Positions 1 through 8,150 of a DNA stretch of 22,505 nt are shown in pieces. A program made the position numbers and the translations under genes. Source of the DNA: an uncultured Micrococcales bacterium (GTDB lineage: Bacteria > Actinomycetota > Actinomycetes > Actinomycetales > Microbacteriaceae). The stretch is from NCBI GenBank assembly GCA_913056225.1, contig CAJXMQ010000010.1:1-22505 (forward strand), written 5' to 3'. The stretch's first letter is position 1, and each line of letters opens with the position of its first letter. Below the pieces are notes generated by a model. The model was not told the origin of the DNA. It worked only from the letters and a program-made list of their open reading frames with translations, and ran no database searches.

Positions 1-10
1 CATTAATGAT

Positions 11-40
11 TCGACACACATCCGGTTGGGGCGCTACAAA
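11..40 (+). promoter_or_regulatory. Candidate promoter of the tkt operon
   Basis: A -35-like TCGACA (11-16) and a -10-like TACAAA (35-40) are separated by 18 bases. This would start transcription near 47, giving a leader of only about 14 bases that begins at the ribosome-binding site. The match to the TTGACA/TATAAT consensus is moderate (5 of 6 and 4 of 6). A perfect 8-bp palindrome, CATTAATG, lies just upstream at 1-8. The upstream gene is outside the window, so readthrough into tkt cannot be excluded. Confidence 0.3.
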
Positions 41-60
41 GCAACGAAAGGAGCGCTATC

Positions 61-2109
61 GTGCTCGAATGGAATGAGTTAGACAATCGCGCGGTGGACA
101 CAGCAAGAGTGCTAGCCGCAGACGCAGTTGAAAGCGTTGGAAACGGCCACCCAGGAACCGCAATGAGCCTGGCCCCAGCGGCCTACCTATTGTTCCAAAA
201 GGTAATGAATCACAATCCCCTAGAGCCACGTTGCATGGGTCGTGATCGATTCATTCTCAGTGTTGGCCACTCCTCCCTAACTCTCTACAACCAGCTGTTT
301 TTGGGTGGATTTGGTTTGGAGTTAGATGATCTAAAAAATCTTCGCAGGTGGGGCTCCAAGACTCCCGGTCACCCCGAGTTTGGTCACACCGACGGTGTTG
401 AAATCACCACTGGCCCGCTTGGCCAGGGACTAGCCAGCGCTACTGGATTTGCCTATTCTCAAAGATTTGAAAAAAACCTTTTTGACCCAAACACCGAGGA
501 CTCCCCCTTTGACCACTTCGTTTATGTCTTGGCAAGTGATGGTGACGTCCAAGAGGGTGTGAGCGGAGAGGCTGCCTCCCTGGCGGGCCATCAGAAACTT
601 GGAAATCTCGTAGTTATTTATGACTCAAACCAGATTTCAATTGAGGATGACACCAACATTTCCTTCAGTGAGGATGTCAATGCCAGATACGAATCATATG
701 GTTGGCACACCCAGACCGTTGATTGGAAAAAAACTGGAGACTATAAAGAAGACGTGCATGCCCTCTACGCTGCAATTCAAGAGGCCAAGCAGGTAACTGA
801 TAAGCCATCTTTTATCACCCTGAAAACAATTATTGGTTGGCCGGCTCCGAATAAGCAGGACACAGGAGGAATTCACGGCGCCAAGCTTGGCGAGGACGAG
901 GTTCGCGCAACCAAGGAGATTTTGGGATTCGACCCTGATAAGAATTTCCAGGTTGAGTCAGACGTCTTGGATCACTCCAGGTTATTGCAAACAAGGGGTA
1001 AGCAGTGGCAGGAGCAGTGGCAGCAAAAGTTCTCTATGTGGCAGAGCGCCAACCCTGACAAGGCAACATTGTTAGACAGGTTGACTAACCAGGAACTTCC
1101 TGCCGGCATCGAAGACTCTTTGCCAACATTTGACCAGGAAAGCATCGCAACACGTGCGGCAAGCGGCAAAGTAATCAATGCTTTGGCAGATCAATTACCT
1201 GAACTCTGGGGTGGAAGTGCGGACTTAGCAGGTTCCAACAACACCACAATCGAAGGCGCGATGAGCTTTGGCCCATCAGAGGCAACAACTGACACTTGGA
1301 CTACTGATCCTGGTGGCCGGGTGCTGCACTTTGGGATTCGAGAGCACGCGATGGCTGCCATCCTGAATGGAATCCTGCTTAGTGGGCATACCCGGGTGTT
1401 TGCAGGCACCTTCCTTGTGTTCAGTGACTACATGCGACCAGCCGTTCGCTTGGCGGCCCTAATGGGAGTGCCCGCCATTTATGTTTGGACTCATGACTCA
1501 ATAGCACTCGGTGAGGACGGTCCAACCCACCAACCAGTTGAGCACCTAACGGTTCTTAGAGCAATTCCCAACTTGACGGTGATCAGACCAGCGGATGCCA
1601 ATGAAACAGCTCAGGCGTGGTTGGCAGCTTTGAAAAACACCACCGGTCCAACGGCCTTGGTGCTAACCAGGCAAAACCTGCCTGTGATGACCAAGCAGGA
1701 TAACCCCAATCCAGAACTGCTTCAGAAGGGTGGTTATGTTGTTGGAGAAAACCACTCAGATCCAGAGGGTTTGATTTTGGCAACAGGCAGTGAGGTTGCA
1801 ATTGCCAGGGATGCTCAAGCCAAGCTTGCAGCCAAAGGCTTGAATGTAAATGTAGTTTCGATGCCCAGCTTTGAATTGTTTGATAGTCAGGATCAGCATT
1901 ACAAAGATTCCGTATTGCCTCCCAATGTAACCGCCAGGGTCAGTGTCGAGGCCGGCTTAGCAATGCCTTGGGCTAAATACCTCGGAGCAGGTGGCGCAAG
2001 CGTTTCTATCGAAGGCTTCGGAGCGAGTGCTAGCTATGAAGTTTTGTATGAGAAGTATGGAATCACTGCAGATGCAGTGGTTGAGAAATTTGAAAGTGTA
2101 AGGAACTGA
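61..2109 (+). CDS. tkt: Transketolase
   Basis: Thiamine-diphosphate enzyme that moves two-carbon units between ketoses and aldoses in the non-oxidative pentose phosphate pathway; cytosolic. The 682-residue length is normal for the family. Visible motifs are GNGHPG (28-32 region), the TPP/metal motif SDGDVQEG (159-166) with N190 downstream, HFGIREH with the catalytic glutamate E428 (423-429), and the transketolase signature GEDGPTHQPVEH (484-495). The domain order is TPP-binding, pyrimidine-binding and C-terminal domain. The GTG start is chosen because GAAAGGAG (46-53) lies 7 bases upstream. The stop codon overlaps the tal start by one base (TGATG), so tkt is the first gene of the operon seen here and is probably co-translated with tal. 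Identification is secure. Confidence 0.97.
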   Translation: MLEWNELDNRAVDTARVLAADAVESVGNGHPGTAMSLAPAAYLLFQKVMNHNPLEPRCMGRDRFILSVGHSSLTLYNQLFLGGFGLELDDLKNLRRWGSKTPGHPEFGHTDGVEITTGPLGQGLASATGFAYSQRFEKNLFDPNTEDSPFDHFVYVLASDGDVQEGVSGEAASLAGHQKLGNLVVIYDSNQISIEDDTNISFSEDVNARYESYGWHTQTVDWKKTGDYKEDVHALYAAIQEAKQVTDKPSFITLKTIIGWPAPNKQDTGGIHGAKLGEDEVRATKEILGFDPDKNFQVESDVLDHSRLLQTRGKQWQEQWQQKFSMWQSANPDKATLLDRLTNQELPAGIEDSLPTFDQESIATRAASGKVINALADQLPELWGGSADLAGSNNTTIEGAMSFGPSEATTDTWTTDPGGRVLHFGIREHAMAAILNGILLSGHTRVFAGTFLVFSDYMRPAVRLAALMGVPAIYVWTHDSIALGEDGPTHQPVEHLTVLRAIPNLTVIRPADANETAQAWLAALKNTTGPTALVLTRQNLPVMTKQDNPNPELLQKGGYVVGENHSDPEGLILATGSEVAIARDAQAKLAAKGLNVNVVSMPSFELFDSQDQHYKDSVLPPNVTARVSVEAGLAMPWAKYLGAGGASVSIEGFGASASYEVLYEKYGITADAVVEKFESVRN

Positions 2110-3206
2110 TGACAAACGCAATTGAACAGATATCGGAACTCGGTGTCAGCGTCTGGCTTGATGACCTATCTCGCAGTCGAATAACTAGCGGCAGCCTTCA
2201 ACAGCTGATCGACACAAGACATGTAGTTGGGGTGACCACAAACCCATCAATCTTTGCTCAAGCTCTTTCAAATGCAGAGGACTATTCCGAGGCGATAGCA
2301 GAATGTAAAAAGCAGGGCCTGGACGCGGAACAGAGCGTGTTTGAAATCACCTCTGCGGATGTGACTATGGCCTGCGATATCTTCAAGCCGGTGTTCGATA
2401 AGACAAATGGACTCGACGGCCGAGTTTCTATCGAGGTTAGCCCGCTATTAGCAAATGACACCGAGGGCACAATCGCCCAGGCGCATGAATTATGGAAAAA
2501 AGTGGACCGGGAAAACCTGTTCATCAAAATCCCCGCTACCAAGGCAGGACTTCCTGCCATCACAGAAGTTCTGGCTGCGGGAATCAGCGTTAACGTAACT
2601 TTGATTTTTAGCTTGGAGCGTTACTCCGAGGTGATTGATTCCTACATCACGGGAATTGAGCGAGCTCGTGCGAATGGGCGGGACGTTTCGAAGATCCAAT
2701 CAGTTGCCTCTTTTTTCGTTTCACGCGTGGATGCAAGTGTCGATAAATTACTAGCTGAGCACTCCCCCTTGGCTGAGAAGCTTTCCGGTAAGGCGGCCAT
2801 TGCCAATGCACGCTTGGCCTACGGTCTATTTCTGGACAAGTTCGCCACTGAGGGTTGGAAACAGCTTGAATCGGCTGGTGCGAATGTGCAGAGGCCACTC
2901 ATGGCCTCCACCGGAGTGAAAAACCCAAACTACGCAGAAGATCTGTATGTAACTGAGCTGGCTGCAGATCAGCTGGTGAACACCATGCCTGAGAAGACCC
3001 TGCAAGCGACTTATGAAAAGGGAAGCTACAGCGGAGACACCATCACCCCAAATTTGGATTCGGCAGTAGCTGAATGGAAGGCGATTGGCGAGTTGGTTGA
3101 CTTGCAAAAAGTAACCGAGGATCTGGAAGCCGATGGAGTTGAAAAATTCGAAGAGAGTTGGAAAGAGCTTCTGGAGACCGTGAAGACTGCCCTCGAGGCT
3201 AAATAA
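2109..3206 (+). CDS. tal: Transaldolase
   Basis: Transfers a dihydroxyacetone unit from sedoheptulose 7-phosphate to glyceraldehyde 3-phosphate through a lysine Schiff base; cytosolic, non-oxidative pentose phosphate pathway. The protein has 365 residues, the length usual for actinobacterial Tal. GVTTNPSIF (41-49) and FIKIPAT (138-144) are conserved, with K140 as the Schiff-base lysine; NVTLIFS and SFFVSRVD follow. The ATG overlaps the tkt stop by one base and has AAGGA (2100-2104) only 4 bases upstream, which suggests coupling. Its own TAA is immediately followed by the ATG of pgi with no spacer. The tal-pgi adjacency matches the domain order of known fused transaldolase/phosphoglucose isomerase proteins. 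Confidence 0.97.
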   Translation: MTNAIEQISELGVSVWLDDLSRSRITSGSLQQLIDTRHVVGVTTNPSIFAQALSNAEDYSEAIAECKKQGLDAEQSVFEITSADVTMACDIFKPVFDKTNGLDGRVSIEVSPLLANDTEGTIAQAHELWKKVDRENLFIKIPATKAGLPAITEVLAAGISVNVTLIFSLERYSEVIDSYITGIERARANGRDVSKIQSVASFFVSRVDASVDKLLAEHSPLAEKLSGKAAIANARLAYGLFLDKFATEGWKQLESAGANVQRPLMASTGVKNPNYAEDLYVTELAADQLVNTMPEKTLQATYEKGSYSGDTITPNLDSAVAEWKAIGELVDLQKVTEDLEADGVEKFEESWKELLETVKTALEAK

Positions 3207-4706
3207 ATGAAGCTCTCAATCAGCGACTCCGTTCAACAAGACTCAAAGCAAAGGCTGCAAACACTGATTGAAGCAGAGTTTGCCACCAAGCTAGCGTCAA
3301 AGGACTTTACGCTCTGGGGTGAAGCTTCCGAGGCTGAGGCGTCCATTCGATTGGGATGGGTAGATCCGATCCAAGACGCAACTGAACTCTTGCCAGAGAT
3401 ATTGAAGCTAAAGCAAGATTTCAAAGAGGCTGGATTAACCCGAGTTGTTTTGTGCGGAATGGGTGGTAGCTCATTAGCTCCAGAGGTCATTTGCAAAAAC
3501 GCTGGTGTGGATCTACATATCCTCGACAGCACCTCTCCCACCAGTGTTCGAAAAGCACTGCAGGATCTGCAGTCCACCGTCGTTGTGGTCTCCTCGAAGA
3601 GCGGATCAACGGTTGAAACCGATAGCCAGCGCAGAATCTTTGAACAACAATTTTCTGAACACGGCATAGACCCTAAAAACCGAATGGTCATAGTCACAGA
3701 TCCGGGCTCAGCCCTTGCAGAGGACTCTTATGCAAAGGGCTATCGGGTTTTTGAGGCGGACCCAACGGTTGGTGGTCGCTATTCGGCACTGACTGCATTC
3801 GGGCTTGTCCCATCCGGTCTTGCAGGGGCTAACATCACCCAGCTGATTGCCGATGCGAAAAACTTTCACCCGACCGCTTTTGAAAATTCCTCAGAAAACC
3901 CAGCTCTGCACCTGGCGGCTGCCATGAGTGGTTCAAATTCACGCTTGGTTATTGACGATTCGCAGACCGAATTAGCAGGCATCGCTGACTGGATAGAGCA
4001 GTTGATAGCTGAATCAACTGGCAAAGAGGGACTGGGAATACTTCCAGTTTCTGGAGATCCGGAGGCTGAGCTGGCCGCTGGTGCGAGTTCAATTCTTCCT
4101 CTTAGGTTTAGTTCAGATCCAGCCGATGATGGCTGGGTGACTGTTGAGGGTAACCTAGCCGAGATGTTTCTAACCTTCGAGGTGGCAACTGCTGCTGCTG
4201 GCATGCTGCTTGGCATCAACCCATTTGACCAACCTGATGTCGAATCTGCAAAGATTGCCGCCAGAGAAAGCCTCGAGAAGCCTCAGACCGAACCGCAATC
4301 ATCAACCAATATTGAAATCAAGCAGGCTCTGACTGCAATTGAAAGCCACGGTTACCTCGCAGTTCAGATCTATGCAAACAGAGGACAGCAGTCAGAGCTG
4401 ATCTCTCTTCGCGAAAAGCTTGTTAGTCAGACCAGAGTTCCTGTGACCGTGGGCTGGGGCCCCAGATTTTTACATTCAACCGGCCAGTTTCACAAAGGTG
4501 GAACCCCGGGTGGAGTTTTTCTGCAGATAATTCAGCACGACCAAGAATTGATGGTTCCTGGCAAGGACTATGGTTTCCAACAATTACTTCTCTCTCAGGC
4601 CGATGGCGATGCGAGGGTGCTTTCGGGCAAGGGTAATAAAGTCTTGAAGTTGATTGTCGGTGAGAAAGAAAGCGTAATTGCAGCTTTGGAGACAGTGATT
4701 GACTAA
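3207..4706 (+). CDS. pgi: Glucose-6-phosphate isomerase, type found fused to transaldolase in other bacteria
   Basis: Interconverts glucose 6-phosphate and fructose 6-phosphate, linking glycolysis with the pentose phosphate pathway; cytosolic. The 499-residue protein has SIS-type sugar-phosphate motifs GMGGSSLAP (84-92) and SSKSGSTVE (129-137), the signature INPFDQPDVESAK (337-349) whose K349 matches the family lysine, and LHSTGQFHKGG near 423-433. In classical bacterial Pgi the LHSxGQ-like motif comes before INPFDQP; here it comes after, as in bifunctional transaldolase/phosphoglucose isomerases. The start abuts the tal stop, with GAGG (3195-3198) 8 bases upstream. The 3' end overlaps zwf by 8 bases. 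A classical Pgi elsewhere in the genome cannot be excluded. Isomerase activity is inferred from family and context. Confidence 0.92.
   Translation: MKLSISDSVQQDSKQRLQTLIEAEFATKLASKDFTLWGEASEAEASIRLGWVDPIQDATELLPEILKLKQDFKEAGLTRVVLCGMGGSSLAPEVICKNAGVDLHILDSTSPTSVRKALQDLQSTVVVVSSKSGSTVETDSQRRIFEQQFSEHGIDPKNRMVIVTDPGSALAEDSYAKGYRVFEADPTVGGRYSALTAFGLVPSGLAGANITQLIADAKNFHPTAFENSSENPALHLAAAMSGSNSRLVIDDSQTELAGIADWIEQLIAESTGKEGLGILPVSGDPEAELAAGASSILPLRFSSDPADDGWVTVEGNLAEMFLTFEVATAAAGMLLGINPFDQPDVESAKIAARESLEKPQTEPQSSTNIEIKQALTAIESHGYLAVQIYANRGQQSELISLREKLVSQTRVPVTVGWGPRFLHSTGQFHKGGTPGGVFLQIIQHDQELMVPGKDYGFQQLLLSQADGDARVLSGKGNKVLKLIVGEKESVIAALETVID
4688..4691 (+). promoter_or_regulatory. Ribosome-binding site that fixes the TTG start of zwf
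   Basis: GGAG lies 7 bases upstream of the TTG at 4699, inside the last codons of pgi. There is no ATG or GTG at a comparable distance in this frame, so the TTG is the best start. Confidence 0.6.
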
Positions 4707-6216
4707 CCCGCTGAAGGACCCTCTAGATAAAAGACTTGCTCGAATTGCAGGTCCTAGTGGGCTGATCATATTTGGAGTAACCGGTGATCTGGCTCAGAAA
4801 AAGTTGCTTCCTGCCGTTTATGACTTGTCTAACAGGGGTTTGCTGCCTCCCTCATTCTCATTAGTTGGTTTTGGTAGGCGCGAATGGTCCAACCAGGAAT
4901 TCATTGAGATAGCAAAGAAGTCTGTTAGCAAGCACGCTAGAACTGGCTTCAACGAGAAAGTCTGGAACCAGCTTGCCGAGGGTTTCAGGTTTGTATCAGG
5001 AAACTTCGATGACGAAAAAGCGTTTCAGAAGCTCAAGGAAGAGGTTGACAGTCTTGACCAAATGCGAGGCACGGCTGGAAATCACGCTTTCTATCTCTCT
5101 ATCCCGCCAGCAGATTTCCCCAAAGTTGCAAAGCAACTATCTGCCTCGGGACTAGCGGATTCAGAGGCGGGTCAATTCCGCAGGGTGGTAATTGAAAAAC
5201 CATTTGGCTCAGACCTAGCCACCGCCAAAGAGCTAAACGACACCATCGAAGAGGTTTTCAATCCAGACAGTGTTTTCAGAATTGACCACTATCTCGGAAA
5301 AGAGACCGTGCAAAACATTCTTGCTGTCAGGTTTGCCAATCAGATGTTTGAGCCATTGTGGAATTCAAAACATATCGATCACGTGCAAATCACAATGGCT
5401 GAGGAAATCGGCATTGGTTCCCGAGCTGGATATTACGACGGTATTGGTGCAGCCAGGGACGTTATCCAGAATCACCTGTTGCAATTACTTGCATTGACCG
5501 CGATGGAGGAGCCAAACAGTTTTAGCGCAGAAGATCTGCGTTATGAAAAGGAAAAAGTTTTGGCTGCTGTAAGAATTCCAGAGGATTTGTCAACCCATTC
5601 AGCAAGAGGGCAGTACGCCTCCGGTTGGCAGGGAGCGCAGCAGGTAAGCGGATACTTGCAAGAGCCAGGAATGCCCAAAAAGAGCAACACTGAAACATTT
5701 GCTGCAATGAGGTTGGATATTGGCACCAGACGATGGTCAGGGGTCCCTTTTTATCTAAGGACGGGTAAACGTCTGGCACGCAGGGTTACTGAGATCGCGG
5801 TTGTATTCAAGCGAGCGCCGCAGCAATTGTTTGCTGAGAGTCAGACTCGGTTGCTTGGCGAAAACGCACTCGTAATCAGAGTTCAACCTGACGAAGGTGT
5901 CACCATCCGATTTGGCTCCAAGGTCCCTGGCGTTGGCATGCAGGTCAGAGATGTCACCATGGATTTTGGATACGGTCACGCATTCACCGAGGATTCACCC
6001 GAAGCTTACGAAAGGCTAATCCTGGATGTGCTGCTGGGTGAACCACCTCTTTTCCCAAGGCAACGAGAAGTTGAGCTCAGCTGGCAGATTCTGGATCCGA
6101 TCGTGAAGGCATGGGAGCAACAGGGAAACCCGCAGTCATACGATCCCGGCAGTTGGGGACCCGAATCTGCTCATCAGATGCTTGCCGTGGATGGCAGGGT
6201 TTGGAGGCGCCCTTGA
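4699..6216 (+). CDS. zwf: Glucose-6-phosphate 1-dehydrogenase
   Basis: Oxidises glucose 6-phosphate to 6-phosphogluconolactone and reduces NADP, the first step of the oxidative pentose phosphate pathway. The 505-residue length is typical. The N-terminal Rossmann motif is GVTGDLAQKK (26-35). The substrate-binding signature RIDHYLGKE is at 194-202. The catalytic-base histidine is H259 in VIQNH, 62 residues after H197, as in the Leuconostoc enzyme. TTG is chosen as start because of the GGAG at 4688. The gene overlaps pgi by 8 bases upstream and opcA by 4 bases downstream (TTGA). The adjacent opcA suggests that, as in other Actinobacteria and cyanobacteria, activity depends on OpcA. Confidence 0.97.
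   Translation: MTNPLKDPLDKRLARIAGPSGLIIFGVTGDLAQKKLLPAVYDLSNRGLLPPSFSLVGFGRREWSNQEFIEIAKKSVSKHARTGFNEKVWNQLAEGFRFVSGNFDDEKAFQKLKEEVDSLDQMRGTAGNHAFYLSIPPADFPKVAKQLSASGLADSEAGQFRRVVIEKPFGSDLATAKELNDTIEEVFNPDSVFRIDHYLGKETVQNILAVRFANQMFEPLWNSKHIDHVQITMAEEIGIGSRAGYYDGIGAARDVIQNHLLQLLALTAMEEPNSFSAEDLRYEKEKVLAAVRIPEDLSTHSARGQYASGWQGAQQVSGYLQEPGMPKKSNTETFAAMRLDIGTRRWSGVPFYLRTGKRLARRVTEIAVVFKRAPQQLFAESQTRLLGENALVIRVQPDEGVTIRFGSKVPGVGMQVRDVTMDFGYGHAFTEDSPEAYERLILDVLLGEPPLFPRQREVELSWQILDPIVKAWEQQGNPQSYDPGSWGPESAHQMLAVDGRVWRRP
6203..6207 (+). promoter_or_regulatory. Ribosome-binding site that fixes the TTG start of opcA
   Basis: GGAGG lies 5 bases before the TTG at 6213 but 17 bases before the next candidate, the ATG at 6225. 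This favours the TTG, which also overlaps the zwf stop as TTGA. Confidence 0.6.
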
Positions 6217-7130
6217 TAGTCGACATGCCAGCAACCACTATTTCTGATGTTAGCGCTCGTCTTTCAAGCCTTCGAGAAGAGGGTGGTGTCGTGGCGCTTG
6301 GACGAGTGTTGACGCTTGTGGTGCAGACGGATTTCCGCAGAATTGAAGAGGTGGTCGAGGCCGCAAACGCATCAAGTCGGGCTCACCCGGCTCGAGTAAT
6401 AGTTTTAGCTGATGAAGTGGATGTTCCAGGCGAACCTCGGTTGGATGCCCAGATTCGCGTCGGTGGCGATGCTGGGGCCAGTGAGGTCATTATCTTGCGA
6501 GCCTACGGCGGTTTAGCCGAATCTCCGAAGGGTCTAATCGGAGGCCTGCTGCTGCCAGATGCTCCAATAGTGGTTTGGTGGCCAAACGCGTGCCCAGCGT
6601 CTCCAGCTGAGGCAGACCTGGGAACAATAGCAACCAGAAGACTGACTGACAGCGCCAATCAATCTGACCCACAGGCTTATCTGAAAAACTTGGCCAAGAA
6701 TTACCAGCCCGGTGATGGCGACATGGCTTGGACCAGGTTGACTCTATGGAGGTCGCAGCTTGCCTCACTATTTGACCGAATCGAAGATAACACCGTTGAG
6801 AGTGTTGAAATCATCGGTTCGGAACTAAGCCCCAGTGCAGATCTATTGGCAGCCTGGTTCCGAGTGAAACTGGGAGTGCCAACTACAATTTCCAGACAGC
6901 ACAAGGGCAAAAACGTTTTGGGAATTGGTGGGGTGAAGATCCATTACAAAGGCGGTGAGCTGAAAATGATGCGAAGTGCGGAGGTTGCGAAGATAAAGCA
7001 AACTGACAAACCTTCCGCATCCATCCTGCTCCCCCGTAGGTCAATCGTTGATTGCCTTGTTGAAGAAATGAGGTTTATGGGACCCGACGAGACCTATGCA
7101 GAGGTGCTGCGGGGTGGTTTTAGTGACTGA
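6213..7130 (+). CDS. opcA: Glucose-6-phosphate dehydrogenase assembly/activator protein OpcA
   Basis: Non-catalytic partner that assembles or activates glucose-6-phosphate dehydrogenase; always found near zwf in Actinobacteria and cyanobacteria. From the TTG at 6213 the protein has 305 residues, matching the roughly 300 usual for actinobacterial OpcA. Family hallmarks are SSRAHPARVIVL (residues 54-65), GGDAGASEVIILRAYGG, GGLLLPDAPIVVWWPN and ATRRLTDSA. Only two cysteines are present, so cysteine-based redox control of the cyanobacterial kind is not obvious from sequence. The frame stays open upstream to 6111 inside zwf, but that part shows no OpcA similarity and lies under conserved zwf sequence. 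The 4-base TTGA overlap with zwf suggests coupled translation and balanced amounts of the two partners. It overlaps pgl by 8 bases. Confidence 0.93.
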   Translation: MIVDMPATTISDVSARLSSLREEGGVVALGRVLTLVVQTDFRRIEEVVEAANASSRAHPARVIVLADEVDVPGEPRLDAQIRVGGDAGASEVIILRAYGGLAESPKGLIGGLLLPDAPIVVWWPNACPASPAEADLGTIATRRLTDSANQSDPQAYLKNLAKNYQPGDGDMAWTRLTLWRSQLASLFDRIEDNTVESVEIIGSELSPSADLLAAWFRVKLGVPTTISRQHKGKNVLGIGGVKIHYKGGELKMMRSAEVAKIKQTDKPSASILLPRRSIVDCLVEEMRFMGPDETYAEVLRGGFSD

Positions 7131-7782
7131 GGTTCAGGTTTATCCAGATTCGGAGCAGCTAGCCGAGGCAATCATTACTGAGGCTGTCACCCTAATAAAT
7201 TCAACCAAGGTGACAAACATCGCTGTTTCGGGCGGAGGTTTGGGTGTTGAGGTGGCCGTGGGTCTGATTCAGAAATTGGCTAAGGACGAGCTTCTTCAAA
7301 ATATAAAGTTCTATATGGCGGATGAGAGATTTGTATCCATAGACCATGCAGATAGCAATATTGGCCAGATATTGAGTAGAACAAGTCAACTGAACCCCAA
7401 TTTTTATCAATTTCCGATGCCCGATCAGCACTCTCTGCAGGAAGCGGCAAATGTTGCTAATAATCAACTCGGAGATGCGTTTAGTTTTGATCTGGTCCTG
7501 CTTGGGATTGGACCAGATGGTCACACTGCAAGCCTTTTCCCCTCTCGCAGCTATCCAGAGACAACTGTGGTTGAGGAGTCAAATTCACCAAAGCCACCGG
7601 CGGAGAGACTCAGTTTCAGTTACAAGGTTTTTAATGCAAGTAGCCATGTCTGGTTTGCTGTTAGTGGTGCAGAAAAGGCAACTGCGGTGAGCCAGGCGTT
7701 GAGTGGAAACAAAAATCTTCCCGCTGGAATGATTTCAGGAACCAACAGCACCAAATGGTTCATCACCGAAGAACTTGCTTAG
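7123..7782 (+). CDS. pgl: 6-phosphogluconolactonase
   Basis: Hydrolyses 6-phosphogluconolactone, the product of Zwf, to 6-phosphogluconate; cytosolic. From the GTG at 7123 the protein has 219 residues, slightly short for the family (about 230-260). Motifs: VSGGGLG (35-41), ADERFV (66-71, family GDERxV) with DSN following, and GIGPDGHTASLFP (128-140). The GTG at 7123 has GGGGTGG (7111-7117) 5 bases upstream. A GTG at 7114 and an ATG at 7096 are in frame but would add residues encoded entirely within the opcA 3' end. It is the last gene of the plus-strand operon, and its stop overlaps the rbpA stop on the other strand by 4 bp. 6-phosphogluconate dehydrogenase is not nearby. Confidence 0.95.
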   Translation: MTEVQVYPDSEQLAEAIITEAVTLINSTKVTNIAVSGGGLGVEVAVGLIQKLAKDELLQNIKFYMADERFVSIDHADSNIGQILSRTSQLNPNFYQFPMPDQHSLQEAANVANNQLGDAFSFDLVLLGIGPDGHTASLFPSRSYPETTVVEESNSPKPPAERLSFSYKVFNASSHVWFAVSGAEKATAVSQALSGNKNLPAGMISGTNSTKWFITEELA

Positions 7783-7786
7783 TTCT
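7770..7786. terminator. Inverted repeat over the two convergent stop codons, possible weak terminator
   Basis: AGAACT (7770-7775) and AGTTCT (7781-7786) form a perfect 6-bp stem with a 5-base loop, centred on the overlapping stop codons of pgl and rbpA. On the plus strand a CTTTTTC run follows 9 bases after the stem; on the minus strand no T-run follows. The stem is AT-rich, so as an intrinsic terminator it is weak. No better candidate is visible at this convergent junction. Confidence 0.25.
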
Positions 7787-8150
7787 GACCCGCTGCTTTT
7801 TCAATTGCAATTCGACGGTCTCTAACCTTGGTTAGCGCTTCGTCCAAAATTTGTTCAGCTTCTTTTTCGGTCCTGCGTTCCTGAACGTATGCAAGGTGAG
7901 TTTTATATGGTTCTAGCTTTGCAATCTGAGGAGGATTGTTTTTGTCTGTGCCTGCGGGAAGACCACAGTTGGGGCAATCTAATTCAGCGGGGATCTCTTC
8001 AGCTGGAACATCAGCCGAAAACTGTGGGTGTATTTCGTGTCCATTTGCACAGTAGTAACTGCGACTAACACGCTCCGCCTCGACACCTCTGAATCTCTCA
8101 CCCATTGGTCCCGCGCCGACGCGAGCCCCTCTAATACTGCTGCTACTCAT
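7779..8150 (-). CDS. rbpA: RNA polymerase-binding protein RbpA
   Basis: Actinobacterial transcription activator that binds RNA polymerase and group 1/2 sigma factors and stabilises the open complex. The 123-residue protein has the expected parts. The N-terminal arm contains SIRGARVGAG. A zinc-type core has C34, H38, C59 and C62 (CANGH and CPNCG), the ligand pattern described for Streptomyces coelicolor RbpA. A basic linker precedes a helical sigma-interaction region containing THLAYVQERRTEKEAE (about 84-99). The ATG overlaps the secG stop by one base (TAATG), and no good Shine-Dalgarno sequence is visible, so translation probably depends on secG. It is the last gene of the minus-strand series. 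Confidence 0.93.
   Translation of the reverse strand: MSSSSIRGARVGAGPMGERFRGVEAERVSRSYYCANGHEIHPQFSADVPAEEIPAELDCPNCGLPAGTDKNNPPQIAKLEPYKTHLAYVQERRTEKEAEQILDEALTKVRDRRIAIEKAAGQN

Noticed and set aside
470..480. A AAA AAC slippery heptamer in tkt, and A7 runs at 726-732 and 9221-9227 (in pgk)
   Set aside because: The tkt heptamer is in phase for a -1 slip, but no stimulatory structure or meaningful alternative product is visible and the enzymes are full length in the normal frame. Such runs arise easily at Lys codons.
3233..4219. Open frames of 154 and 117 codons on the minus strand within pgi
   Set aside because: They lie opposite a conserved enzyme, have no recognisable domains and no spacing or ribosome-binding site that suggests a gene. 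They are shadows of pgi codon use.
6111..6212. N-terminal extension of opcA by 34 codons into zwf
   Set aside because: The extension has no OpcA similarity, would exceed the family length, and overlaps conserved zwf coding sequence; the TTG at 6213 has a good ribosome-binding site.
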